A stretch of DNA of 19,205 bases from JAZKIX01 sp040384645 (GCA_040384645.1 JAZKIX010000226.1:1-19205); one strand, 5' to 3'. Shown: positions 8,309 through 15,747, counted from the stretch's first letter. The notes: a model not told the origin generated them from the sequence alone. Translations and numbers: made by a program.

Positions 8309-9175
8309 ATGAAACCAATCACAAATAATTTGCCCGAGCGTAGCCCGGATGAGGTCGATTTTGAACGCCGCTTCGGTGGCATTGCCCGCTTATACGGTGC
8401 GCCTGCGCTGGCACGGTTTAGAGCGGCACATGTCTGCGTAGTGGGGGTTGGCGGCGTTGGATCGTGGGTGGTGGAAGCACTGGCGCGCAGCGCGATTGGC
8501 AGCCTGACTTTGATCGACTTGGATAATGTGGCCGAATCGAATGTCAACCGGCAAATTCAAGCCATGAGCAATACGCTGGGCCAGGCCAAGGTGGGCGCGC
8601 TGGCAGAGCGGATTTGGCAAATCAATCCTTATTGCCGGGTGCATCAAGTAGAAGATTTTGTCACGCCAGATAATCTGGATGCCATGATCGGCGCCCATCA
8701 ATTTGATTATGTGGTCGATGCCATCGATAGCGTCAAAGCCAAGACAGCCTTGATCGCCTATTGCCGCAGCCACGCGATTCGGCTGGTTACCATTGGCGGC
8801 GCTGGTGGCCAAATCGACCCGACCCGGATCGAAATGCGCGATCTGTGCCGCACCGAGCAAGAACCCTTGCTGGCAAAAGTGCGCAAGCGGCTGCGCTCGC
8901 AATACGGCTTTCCGCGTGGCACCAAGACCAAATTCGGGATCGACGCGGTATTTTCGATGGAGCCTTTGCGCATGCCCGATTCTGGCGAAGCTTGTTCGCT
9001 GGATGCGGATGAACGGGCAGTGACCGGCCTTAACTGCGCCGGATTTGGTTCTGCGATGGTAGTCACTGCCAGTTTTGGCATGGTGGCGGCGGCGCAGGTA
9101 TTGCGCAAACTCGCTGCCGGCGATGCGGTCGAGGTCGACCAGGCAGAACTTGCCGAACTGGGCGAACCAGCCTGA
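8309..9175 (+). CDS. tcdA: tRNA threonylcarbamoyladenosine dehydratase TcdA (CsdL/YgdL)
   Basis: A 288-residue member of the E1-like ThiF/MoeB superfamily. It has the nucleotide-binding GVGGVGS (46-52), an acidic LIDLD at the end of the next strand (Asp70, Asp72), and NVNRQ (78-82, with the conserved arginine). TcdA makes the cyclic form of t6A at position 37 of ANN-decoding tRNAs in an ATP-dependent reaction, with CsdA/CsdE as sulfur-relay partners in E. coli; this is family knowledge. Length matches the family. It is divergently arranged with the hemerythrin-PdxH gene across about 140 bp. No strong Shine-Dalgarno precedes the ATG, but the N-terminus reads as expected for the family. Confidence 0.9.
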   Translation: MKPITNNLPERSPDEVDFERRFGGIARLYGAPALARFRAAHVCVVGVGGVGSWVVEALARSAIGSLTLIDLDNVAESNVNRQIQAMSNTLGQAKVGALAERIWQINPYCRVHQVEDFVTPDNLDAMIGAHQFDYVVDAIDSVKAKTALIAYCRSHAIRLVTIGGAGGQIDPTRIEMRDLCRTEQEPLLAKVRKRLRSQYGFPRGTKTKFGIDAVFSMEPLRMPDSGEACSLDADERAVTGLNCAGFGSAMVVTASFGMVAAAQVLRKLAAGDAVEVDQAELAELGEPA

Positions 9176-9222
9176 GGAACTATTACAGCCTGATTCGGTC
9201 GCGCCACAGCGCCGCGCAAGCT

Positions 9223-9231
9223 TGTTATGAT
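9223..9231 (+). promoter_or_regulatory. Candidate extended -10 promoter for the FKBP gene
   Basis: TGTTATGAT matches an extended -10 element (TGn followed by TATGAT at 9226-9231). It would start transcription about 90 nt upstream of the FKBP ATG. No convincing -35 box is visible. Confidence 0.35.
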
Positions 9232-9326
9232 GCGGCTCTGCTCGATTGTTGATGTGAATTCGTCAACTGCAATATCGGCTGTAACCGGTCTTCGACCTTA
9301 TTTTTTCATCTATAAAAAGGATTTCC

Positions 9327-9788
9327 ATGTTACAACGCGCACTTTCTATCGTCATGGTTCTGGCAGCCAGCTCGTCGTTTGCCTTGGCTGCAGACGCCTC
9401 TAGTTCGGCATCGGCTTCAGCATCCGCAGCGGTTCCTGCTGCAATCACTACCCTGGTAATTAAAGATACCCAAGTCGGCACTGGCAAAGAAGCCACAGGT
9501 GGCAGCCAGGTTCAGGTCAATTACACCGGCTGGTTATACGATCCTAAAGCGCCTGATGCTCATGGCAAACAATTCGACAGCTCGATCGGAAAGGCGCCAT
9601 TCAGCTTTCCATTAGGCGGCGGGCGCGTCATCAAGGGTTGGGATCAAGGCGTTGCCGGCATGAAAGTGGGCGGAAAACGCACACTCACCATTCCAAGTAA
9701 TTTGGCTTATGGCAAACAAGGTGCTGGCGGCGTGATTCCACCGGACGCAACCTTGGTATTTGATGTCGAATTACTCGACGTAAAATGA
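9327..9788 (+). CDS. Secreted FKBP-type peptidyl-prolyl cis-trans isomerase
   Basis: A 153-residue protein. An N-terminal signal peptide likely ends ALA|AD after residue 21, then comes a short Ser/Ala-rich linker (about 22-40) and a single FKBP domain (about 46-153). Typical elements are VQVNYTGWL, FDSS, VIKGWDQGV, GGKRTLTIP, LAYG and the closing TLVFDVELLDVK. FKBPs catalyse cis-trans isomerisation of X-Pro bonds; the signal suggests a periplasmic folding role. An AAGGA Shine-Dalgarno sits six bases before the ATG. The gene stands alone, followed by a 0.7-kb intergenic region. Confidence 0.9.
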   Translation: MLQRALSIVMVLAASSSFALAADASSSASASASAAVPAAITTLVIKDTQVGTGKEATGGSQVQVNYTGWLYDPKAPDAHGKQFDSSIGKAPFSFPLGGGRVIKGWDQGVAGMKVGGKRTLTIPSNLAYGKQGAGGVIPPDATLVFDVELLDVK

Positions 9789-9790
9789 TC

Positions 9791-9812
9791 GTTTCTGGCT
9801 AGTTTCTGGCTA
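9791..9812. repeat. 11-bp direct tandem repeat
   Basis: GTTTCTGGCTA occurs twice head to tail (9791-9801 and 9802-9812) with a partial third unit GTT, just after the FKBP stop. It is followed by a small hairpin, GCTGC (9818-9822) and GCAGC (9826-9830), without a T-run. Probably replication slippage; no function is evident. Confidence 0.7.
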
Positions 9813-9950
9813 GTTAAGCTGCTGTGCAGCAAATAGTACGCAGCGTTTAGTCCCGCCGTCATGACAGCCCGATAGCCATCGAATGCAATTGAACATACCC
9901 GGTAACGGTGCTCTGCAACAGCTAAAAGACGCCGTACCGAGGTATTTTTC

Positions 9951-10029
9951 TTTAAATATACTGGTGATAGTACATTTAAAGCGCCAATAAATCCGTGCGG
10001 ATAGCGCGGTATTTTCGTATATACCCCCG
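9951..10029. repeat. Conserved structured intergenic element, copy B
   Basis: Second copy of the family. Hairpin 1 is TTTAAATATACT (9951-9962), loop GGTGAT, AGTACATTTAAA (9969-9980): twelve pairs with one A-C mismatch. Hairpin 2 is CCGTGC (9993-9998), loop GGATA, GCGCGG (10004-10009). TATACCCCC starts at 10020. Hand alignment to copy A without gaps gives about 48 of 76 identical positions. It lies between the FKBP gene and the ytf operon, about 230 nt upstream of the candidate ytfQ promoter, so probably outside the ytfQ transcript unless a farther promoter is used. Confidence 0.78.
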
Positions 10030-10116
10030 TTATTTTGTAAAGAATATGGTTTCCAGCATGGCTTGATAGGTCGTGTTTGGGGATTCGTTTTCATTTTGCC
10101 GGCCCTGCTGTTTTAG

Positions 10117-10159
10117 TTGACCAATTAATTTCCCCTTGCCGCGTTATTGTTGCAATGCA
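10117..10159 (+). promoter_or_regulatory. Shared upstream block (TTGACCAATTA ... GCAATGCA), ytf copy
   Basis: TTGACCAATTA (10117-10127) and GCAATGCA (10152-10159) recur in the same order behind element copy C (15630-15675), with start-to-start spacing of 35 and 38 nt. TTGACC could act as a -35 box, but no good -10 lies at 16-18 nt. It may be a protein-binding site shared by the two upstream regions. Confidence 0.4.
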
Positions 10160-10251
10160 GTATTTCGCGCGCGCCATCTTTCGTCAAAGACGTCATTCGC
10201 CAAAGTTATGACTGATATCAATTTCCGTATCGAAACTGTAAATAAAATCAT

Positions 10252-10291
10252 TTGAACGTTATGGCAGTTCTGATTATCATTTGTCTGCCAT
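10252..10291 (+). promoter_or_regulatory. Candidate sigma70 promoter of the ytf operon with embedded inverted repeat
   Basis: TTGAAC (10252-10257) and TATCAT (10275-10280) are separated by exactly 17 nt, a good sigma70-type match. A perfect 7-bp inverted repeat, ATGGCAG (10261-10267) and CTGCCAT (10285-10291), brackets the -10 box, a position where a bound repressor would block initiation. The predicted start near 10287 gives a leader of about 230 nt before ytfQ. Confidence 0.55.
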
Positions 10292-10520
10292 TAGTAATAT
10301 TAAATATGAGATCGATCTTCGGCCACCATCCTTGCTTATAGATTTTGGTGGCAAGAAAATAGATTGCGGGTGACCGTCCATTTAATGCAATATGGTTCAG
10401 GTTGGGTGTATAGCAAGCGTGGTTGGGATAGCTTGGCCGGGGTGACGGGCGGGGCTGTCAATAGGAGGGGACGACTGTTTTGTCGTTACAAATCAATCAA
10501 TAATATTTGGAGATCCAAAA
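10292..10520 (+). other. Long ytfQ leader with overlapping hairpins and a hairpin over the Shine-Dalgarno
   Basis: No gene is supported here. GCCACC (10322-10327) can pair with GGTGGC (10347-10352), while CTTGC (10331-10335) can pair with GCAAG (10351-10355); the two right arms overlap, so the pairings exclude each other. Positions 10398-10470 are rich in GGG/GGGG runs on the plus strand. A hairpin ACGAC (10471-10475)/GTCGT (10482-10486) follows. Finally TTTGG (10506-10510)/CCAAA (10515-10519) encloses the ribosome-binding GGAGA just before the ytfQ ATG. Control at the RNA level is possible but unproven. Confidence 0.45.
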
Positions 10521-11486
10521 ATGAAAGTATCACGCAGAACAGTACTGGCCATGGCACTCAGCCTGGGTTTGGGTTTTGGTGCAAGCGCAGCGTATGCTGA
10601 AAAAGCACTGGTATTGGGTTTCTCACAAGTCGGTGCCGAAGGTGACTGGCGCGTTGCCAATACCGTATCGATCAAGACTGCAGCCAAAGACGCTGGCGTA
10701 GATTTGAAATTCTCCGATGCGCAAGGCAAGCAAGAAAACCAAATCAAGGCACTGCGCTCTTTCATCGCGCAAAAAGTTGATGTGATCGCGTTTTCTCCGG
10801 TGGTCGAATCAGGCTGGGACACTGTCCTGCGCGAAGCTAAAGCGGCAAAAATCCCGGTCATCCTGACCGACCGTTCAGTCGATGCTGCCGACAAATCGTT
10901 GTACGCCACCTTCATCGGTTCCGACTTTGTCGCTGAAGGCAAAAAAGCCGGTGATTGGCTGCTCGCATACAATAAATTGCCAGCCACAGGCGATATCAAT
11001 ATCGTTGAATTGCAAGGAACCGTCGGTGCTGGTCCTGCGATCGACCGCAAAGTCGGTTTTGAAAAATCGATTGCTGCTAATCCACGTTTCAAGATCATCC
11101 GCTCCCAAACTGGCGACTTTACCCGTACCAAGGGTAAGGAAGTCATGGAAGCTTTCCTGAAAGCCGAAGGCAAGAAAATCAATGTGGTCTACGCCCATAA
11201 CGATGACATGGCCATTGGTGCGATCCAGGCGATTGAAGAAGCCGGCATGAAGCCAGGCGTCGACATCGTCATCGTCTCGGTCGATGCAGTGAAAGCCGCA
11301 TTTGAAGCCATGATCGCCGGCAAACTGAACGTAACAGTCGAATGCAGTCCTTTGCTTGGACCGGCATTGATGAAACTGGCCAAAGACGCACATGCTGGCA
11401 AAACCCTGCCAAAACGTACTGTCACCGTTGAAGGCATTTTCCCAATGGAAGTCGCTGCTAAAGAACTGCCTAATCGCAAGTACTAA
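10521..11486 (+). CDS. ytfQ: Galactofuranose/galactose-type ABC transporter substrate-binding protein YtfQ
   Basis: A 321-residue periplasmic binding protein of the CUT2 (ribose/galactose) family. A signal peptide with paired arginines (5-6) likely ends AYA|E after residue 26. The mature start EKALVLGFSQVGAEGDW and the QENQIKALRSF, VILTDRSVD, NDDMAIGAIQAIEEAG and ECSPLLGP stretches are characteristic of YtfQ. Family knowledge: E. coli YtfQ binds galactofuranose and galactose; the ligand here is not proven. The ATG has GGAGA upstream, partly inside a small hairpin. First gene of ytfQ-ytfR-ytfT-yjfF. A close paralogue lies on the other strand at 16573-17534. Confidence 0.92.
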   Translation: MKVSRRTVLAMALSLGLGFGASAAYAEKALVLGFSQVGAEGDWRVANTVSIKTAAKDAGVDLKFSDAQGKQENQIKALRSFIAQKVDVIAFSPVVESGWDTVLREAKAAKIPVILTDRSVDAADKSLYATFIGSDFVAEGKKAGDWLLAYNKLPATGDINIVELQGTVGAGPAIDRKVGFEKSIAANPRFKIIRSQTGDFTRTKGKEVMEAFLKAEGKKINVVYAHNDDMAIGAIQAIEEAGMKPGVDIVIVSVDAVKAAFEAMIAGKLNVTVECSPLLGPALMKLAKDAHAGKTLPKRTVTVEGIFPMEVAAKELPNRKY

Positions 11487-11497
11487 GTCGCTCAAAC

Positions 11498-11580
11498 CGG
11501 ATGGTAAGTGCTGAGCCGGGAACATCCGGCGCAGCCTTGCGAAGACGTCCCCGTTCCACATGATGTAGCGTGGCGCGGGG
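11498..11580 (+). terminator. Paired hairpins in the ytfQ-ytfR gap (likely attenuator or mRNA-processing site)
   Basis: First stem: CCGGATG (11498-11504)/CATCCGG (11523-11529), 7 bp perfect. Second stem: CCCCG plus CCAC (11549-11559) with GTGG plus CGGGG (11570-11580), a 5+4-bp stem with a 2x2 internal loop, followed by ATTTATTTTA. Such a partial terminator after the binding-protein gene is common in ABC operons and would raise ytfQ levels over the ATPase and permeases. That effect is inferred. Confidence 0.6.
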
Positions 11581-11601
11581 ATTTATTTTATGAGGAAGCG
11601 T

Positions 11602-13116
11602 ATGACAACTTCACCCATACTAGAACTGGTTGGTATTAGCAAAAGCTTTCCTGGCGTGAAAGCTTTATCTAATGTGAAATTTCGGCTTTTCCCCGGCGAA
11701 GTACACACGATCATGGGGCAGAACGGCGCGGGCAAATCGACACTGGTAAAAGTGTTGACCGGCGTCCACGCACCGGATCAAGGCCAGATTCTATTGGAAG
11801 GACAGGCGATTCATCCCGAATCGACTCTCGACGCACAAGATCTCGGTATCAGTACCGTGTATCAGGAAGTAAATTTGTGTCTGAACCTGTCAGTGGCAGA
11901 AAACATTTTCATCGGCCGTTACCCCATGCGTGGTCCAGTGATCGACTGGGCCCTGATTCACAAACAATCGAAGGCATTGCTGGGCGACCTCGACATCGAT
12001 GTCGACGTGACCGCGCCTTTGTCCAGATTTTCACTGGCGATACAGCAGATGGTGGCCATTTCACGCGCCATCAGCGTCTCGGCCAAAGTGCTGGTGCTGG
12101 ACGAACCAACCTCTAGTCTGGATGACAGCGAAGTGCAGATGTTGTTTGCAGTGATCCGCCGCCTGTGCAAGCAAAATATTGCCGTGTTGTTTATCACTCA
12201 TTTTCTGGACCAGACCTACGAAATTTCGGATCGCATCACCGTGCTGCGCAACGGTGAACTGGAAGGCGAATATCTGGCTGCCGATTTGTCGCGCCGCCTG
12301 CTAGTCAATAAGATGCTTGGCTTTGAGCCGAAGGAATCGAAGATCGAAGCCCTGGTGCAAAACAAGTCGTCCGATGCAGCCAAGCCGGCGTACCTGGAAG
12401 CGCGCGGTCTGGGCCGGCGCGGCGCCTTGTCGCCGGTTGATATCGATTGCCGCAAGGGCGAAGTATTAGGATTGTGCGGCTTGCTCGGCTCCGGTCGTAC
12501 CGAGTTGGCGCGCTTATTGTTCGGCGCCGATAAAGCTGATTACGGCGATGTACACATCAATGGCAAGCCAGTCAAACTCAATTCGCCCCGCAGTGCCATC
12601 GCGGCCGGGATTGGTTTTTGTTCGGAAGACCGCAAGCTCGAGGGCGCCATTCTTGAATTGTCGGTACGCGAAAACATCATCCTCGCTTTACAGGCGCGGG
12701 CCGGCATCTTGCGCCGTATTCCCCGTAAACGCCAAAATGAGATCGCCAACGAATACGTCAAAAGTCTCGGCATCAAGACGCCGGGTATTGAGACGGCGAT
12801 TGGCAAGCTGTCCGGCGGCAACCAGCAAAAAGCCTTGCTGGGGCGCTGGCTGGCGACCGCACCGCAGATGTTGATCCTGGATGAGCCGACCCGGGGCATC
12901 GATGTCGGTGCCAAGATCGACATCATGGATTACATGATCGGATTGTGTCGCAAGGGGATGGCAATTCTGTTTATCTCGTCCGAGTTGGAAGAAGTCATTC
13001 GATGTAGTGACCGACTGACGGTGCTGCGTGACCGCAAGGCCGTCGCACAATATAACCGCGGCGAGCTGGACGAGGATTCGGCCATGCAAGTGATCGCAGG
13101 AGGAGCGCATGAATAA
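11602..13116 (+). CDS. ytfR: CUT2 sugar ABC transporter ATP-binding protein YtfR (double ATPase)
   Basis: A 504-residue protein with two tandem ABC ATPase domains, as in RbsA/MglA. Domain 1 has Walker A GQNGAGKST (39-47) and Walker B VLVLDEPTSSLD, with a non-canonical signature around LSRFSLAIQQ. Domain 2 has a degenerate Walker A (GLLGSGRTE), a proper LSGGNQQK signature and Walker B LILDEPTRGID. A degenerate second Walker A is normal for CUT2 ATPases. The start at 11602 is chosen over the in-frame ATG at 11590 because GAGGAAG lies just upstream of 11602. It powers import through YtfT/YjfF. The 3' end overlaps ytfT by 8 bp. Confidence 0.92.
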   Translation: MTTSPILELVGISKSFPGVKALSNVKFRLFPGEVHTIMGQNGAGKSTLVKVLTGVHAPDQGQILLEGQAIHPESTLDAQDLGISTVYQEVNLCLNLSVAENIFIGRYPMRGPVIDWALIHKQSKALLGDLDIDVDVTAPLSRFSLAIQQMVAISRAISVSAKVLVLDEPTSSLDDSEVQMLFAVIRRLCKQNIAVLFITHFLDQTYEISDRITVLRNGELEGEYLAADLSRRLLVNKMLGFEPKESKIEALVQNKSSDAAKPAYLEARGLGRRGALSPVDIDCRKGEVLGLCGLLGSGRTELARLLFGADKADYGDVHINGKPVKLNSPRSAIAAGIGFCSEDRKLEGAILELSVRENIILALQARAGILRRIPRKRQNEIANEYVKSLGIKTPGIETAIGKLSGGNQQKALLGRWLATAPQMLILDEPTRGIDVGAKIDIMDYMIGLCRKGMAILFISSELEEVIRCSDRLTVLRDRKAVAQYNRGELDEDSAMQVIAGGAHE

Positions 13117-14206
13117 GTTTGCTTTAACGAAACATCCGCAGTTTTGGCCAGTCATGGCGCTTCTGGCGCTGCTGGCGGTTGACTTTGTCATGATTCCGGG
13201 CTTTTTTAGCCTGCAGTTCAAGAACGGCCATCTGTATGGCGGGGTAATCGATATCATGAATCGCGCCGCGCCATTGATCTTGGTCGCGCTTGGCATGACG
13301 CTGGTGATCGCGACCCGTGGCATCGATATTTCGGTTGGTGCGGTGGTCGCCATTTCTGGCACCGTATCGGCCATGCTGGTGGTGGGTACGACGGTGATGC
13401 ATGACGGCGTTGCTGAGTACGTCAGCAACTTGCCGATGTGGGTCGCCATTGCGGCCGCCTTAGGCGCAGCGGCCTTGTGCGGCGCCTGGAACGCGCTGCT
13501 GGTGACGGGACTCGGTTTACAGCCGATTATCGCCACCTTGATCTTGATGGTGGCAGGCCGTGGCGTGGCGCAATTGCTCACTGATGGACAAATTGTCAGC
13601 GTCTATTACAAGCCTTATTTCTTTATCGGCGGCGGCTACCTGTTCGGCTTGCCATTCGCGATCTACATCGCCATTGGGGTGTTTTTACTGCTGCAACTGC
13701 TGATGCGCAAGACTGCTTTGGGCCTGTTCATCAAAGCTTGCGGTATCAACCCGGTGGCGGCGCGGCTGGCTGGGATCAAGACTGGGCAGTTGATATTTTC
13801 GGTCTATGTGTTTTGCAGCATTTGCGCCGGTATCGCGGGTTTGATGGTCAGTTCCAACATCAAAAGTGCCGATGCCAATAATGCCGGGCTGATGATTGAA
13901 CTTGATGCAATCCTGGCCATTACCTTGGGCGGCACCTCGTTGGCCGGCGGGCATTTCAGCTTGGTTGGCAGTGTCATCGGGGCGCTCATTATCCAGACCC
14001 TGACGTACAGCATTTATTCCATGGGCGTACCGCCGGAAGTGAATATGGTAGTCAAGGCGGTCGTGGTGTTTGTGGTGTGCTTGTCGCAATCGCCTGAGTT
14101 CAGAAAGATGATTGCTTTTGGCAGCAAAGGTAAGAAGGCGCAAAGTATCGAGCCCAAGGCCGCCACCCCATTGGCACAGCCACAATCCATGGAGGTGGGC
14201 AAATGA
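13109..14206 (+). CDS. ytfT: CUT2 sugar ABC transporter permease YtfT
   Basis: A 365-residue polytopic inner-membrane permease of the BPD_transp_2/RbsC family. Multiple hydrophobic helices are evident, with the family pattern ATRGIDISVGAVVAISG near the N-terminus and ELDAILAITLGGTSLAGG later, the coupling region typical of this family. Ribosome-binding AGGAGGAG lies directly upstream inside the end of ytfR. The C-terminus carries a hydrophilic Lys/Pro/Ala-rich tail of about 25 residues past the last helix, making it somewhat longer than the usual roughly 340 aa. The stop overlaps the yjfF start as ATGA, implying coupled translation and a YtfT/YjfF heterodimer. Confidence 0.9.
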   Translation: MNKFALTKHPQFWPVMALLALLAVDFVMIPGFFSLQFKNGHLYGGVIDIMNRAAPLILVALGMTLVIATRGIDISVGAVVAISGTVSAMLVVGTTVMHDGVAEYVSNLPMWVAIAAALGAAALCGAWNALLVTGLGLQPIIATLILMVAGRGVAQLLTDGQIVSVYYKPYFFIGGGYLFGLPFAIYIAIGVFLLLQLLMRKTALGLFIKACGINPVAARLAGIKTGQLIFSVYVFCSICAGIAGLMVSSNIKSADANNAGLMIELDAILAITLGGTSLAGGHFSLVGSVIGALIIQTLTYSIYSMGVPPEVNMVVKAVVVFVVCLSQSPEFRKMIAFGSKGKKAQSIEPKAATPLAQPQSMEVGK

Positions 14207-15186
14207 TTGCGCGCGCACGTAAGCTGTTTGATTCAAGTTATTTGGCGCCGACGATTACAGTCAGCCTGTTTGCACTGATCTTTGGCATTGGCTCAGTCTC
14301 TTACACCGGGTTTTTTTCGACACAGGTTTTCTTGAATCTGTTTATCGATAACGCGTTTTTGCTGGTGATCGCGATCGGGATGACCTTTGTCATCCTGTCA
14401 GGCGGGATTGATCTGTCGGTCGGGTCGGTGGTGGCGTTGACTACGATGGTGTCGGCCTACCTGGTGCAAGTGCTGCACTGGAATCCAGTCCTGGTGGTGG
14501 TGTGCGTATTGTTGATCGGCCTGACGCTGGGCGCGGGCATGGGGGCGTTGATCCACTTCTTCAATTTGCAACCGTTTATCGTGACACTGGCAGGCATGTT
14601 CTTCGCACGTGGTTTGTGCTACCTGATCAGCATCAATTCAATGACCATTACCGACCCGCTGTACACCACATTTGCACAGACGCGGATTGAAATTTTCGGC
14701 GCCTTCGTTTCGCCCAGCGTGATTATCGCCATCGGCATGCTCGCCATAGCGGTGTATCTGGCGCATTACACCCGCTTCGGCCGCACCGTGTATGCCATTG
14801 GCGGCAATGAACATTCGGCCTTGCTGATGGGCTTGCCGGTAGGCAGAACCAAGATCATGGTGTACGCTTTTAGCGGCTTTTGCGCGGCCCTTGGCGGTGT
14901 CCTGTTTTCTTTCTACATGCTGTCCGGTTATGGCTTGCATGCCCTGGGCACCGAACTGGACGCGATTGCGGCAGTCGTCATTGGCGGTACGTTGCTTACC
15001 GGTGGCTTTGGCTATGTGATTGGTACCATGTTCGGGGTCTTGATTTTGGGCGTAATACAAACCTTGATCACCTTTGACGGCACCCTTAGTTCATGGTGGA
15101 CCAAGATCGTGATTGGTATCTTGTTGCTGGTATTTTGCGTTGCACAGCGCCTGCTAGCCATCGGTGCGGAGGCAAACAAACGCTAA
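14203..15186 (+). CDS. yjfF: CUT2 sugar ABC transporter permease YjfF
   Basis: A 327-residue permease and the second half of the membrane channel. It has the same family landmarks: LSGGIDLSVGSVVALT near residues 65-80, and ELDAIAAVVIGGTLLTGGFG in the C-terminal half. Length matches YjfF. Last gene of the operon; a strong terminator follows 49 bp later. The order Q-R-T-F is that of E. coli. Confidence 0.9.
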   Translation: MIARARKLFDSSYLAPTITVSLFALIFGIGSVSYTGFFSTQVFLNLFIDNAFLLVIAIGMTFVILSGGIDLSVGSVVALTTMVSAYLVQVLHWNPVLVVVCVLLIGLTLGAGMGALIHFFNLQPFIVTLAGMFFARGLCYLISINSMTITDPLYTTFAQTRIEIFGAFVSPSVIIAIGMLAIAVYLAHYTRFGRTVYAIGGNEHSALLMGLPVGRTKIMVYAFSGFCAALGGVLFSFYMLSGYGLHALGTELDAIAAVVIGGTLLTGGFGYVIGTMFGVLILGVIQTLITFDGTLSSWWTKIVIGILLLVFCVAQRLLAIGAEANKR

Positions 15187-15234
15187 ACTTCGGTAACAGC
15201 AATACCTGTTTCTCCGTTGTCAGGACTGCCATCG

Positions 15235-15273
15235 ATTGCGCCACCATTGCCTAGCGGCAAGGTGGCGCAATTT
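15235..15273 (+). terminator. Strong terminator hairpin of the ytf operon
   Basis: ATTGCGCCACC (15235-15245) pairs perfectly with GGTGGCGCAAT (15261-15271), and the inner TTGCC (15247-15251) pairs with GGCAA (15256-15260) around loop TAGC, leaving one bulged A. It is followed by TT and a T-rich stretch. This is a 16-bp GC-rich stem directly after yjfF. The T-run is short but the stem is very stable. Confidence 0.75.
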
Positions 15274-15525
15274 CAATTGTGGATCGGATTTTTCTGACAC
15301 CCACTGCAATCAACGTACAACGCAAGTGATCAGCCGGTGCAAGTCGTATCTGGTCAACGCCCTCGTCAAGCAAGATAAGGATCGGTAGCGCGGCTGCGCC
15401 GCAAGCACGTCGATCCGCATCGAACCGATCGGCGCGTGACAGCAACAGTCACCAACGGCTCGGCCGGACAGGTCGTTGTCGTGTGGATGTTGACCGTTAT
15501 ATGGGTTAGCAGACTGGTTTTTGGC
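15274..15525. other. Intergenic stretch without a supported gene
   Basis: No convincing coding sequence was found; a 64-codon minus-strand frame (15251-15445) has no recognisable motif and runs into the terminator. The stretch contains nested palindromes: GGATCG (15379-15384)/CGATCC (15411-15416) around GCGGC (15390-15394)/GCCGC (15398-15402). It may hold remnants of a lost gene. Confidence 0.4.
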
Positions 15526-15603
15526 AATTTTATACTGGGTGGTGTATTAAATTTGATGCTTTAAATACCTGCGGGATAGCGATTGTTTTGCTTTATACCC
15601 CCT
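15526..15603. repeat. Conserved structured intergenic element, copy C
   Basis: Third copy. Hairpin 1 is AATTTTATAC (15526-15535), loop TGGGTGGT, GTATTAAATT (15544-15553), with one T-T mismatch. The next block CTGCGGGATAGC (15569-15580) forms only a weak hairpin 2. TATACCCCC starts at 15594. Spacing from the hairpin-1 centre to GCGG (31.5 nt) and from there to TATAC (23 nt) matches copies A and B exactly. About 46 of 76 positions match copy A by hand. It lies about 250 nt upstream of the zinc-ribbon gene. Confidence 0.75.
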
Positions 15604-15629
15604 TTTATTCACAATATTTCGTATTAGTA

Positions 15630-15675
15630 TTGACCAATTACTTAGTCAGATTGTGATTTTCATTCACGCAATGCA
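15630..15675 (+). promoter_or_regulatory. Shared upstream block (TTGACCAATTA ... GCAATGCA), zinc-ribbon copy
   Basis: TTGACCAATTA (15630-15640) and GCAATGCA (15668-15675) repeat the pair seen upstream of ytfQ. Between them lies TGTGA (15652-15656) and TCACG (15664-15668), which resembles a CRP half-site pair but with a 7-nt rather than 6-nt spacer. Confidence 0.4.
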
Positions 15676-15747
15676 ATTGATGCAAAGCCGTCACTGCTGT
15701 GCTTGCATCTGTCAGCTAAGCTACTAACTTTTCCATTGCTTCATTGT

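Noticed and set aside
9810..10094. 94-codon minus-strand reading frame
   Set aside because: It runs antisense through structured element copy B, has no recognisable motif, and its sequence is explained by the hairpins.
10398..10470. G-quadruplex in the ytfQ leader
   Set aside because: GGG/GGGG runs are present, but loop lengths are uneven and at least one is long; kept only as a remark in the leader entry.
10364..10600. 78-codon plus-strand frame upstream of and overlapping ytfQ
   Set aside because: It overlaps the ytfQ signal peptide in another frame, lacks a good ATG and ribosome-binding site, and has no domain; treated as chance.
15652..15668. CRP-type site TGTGA/TCACG upstream of the zinc-ribbon gene
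   Set aside because: The spacer is 7 nt instead of 6 and one half-site is imperfect; not strong enough to call.
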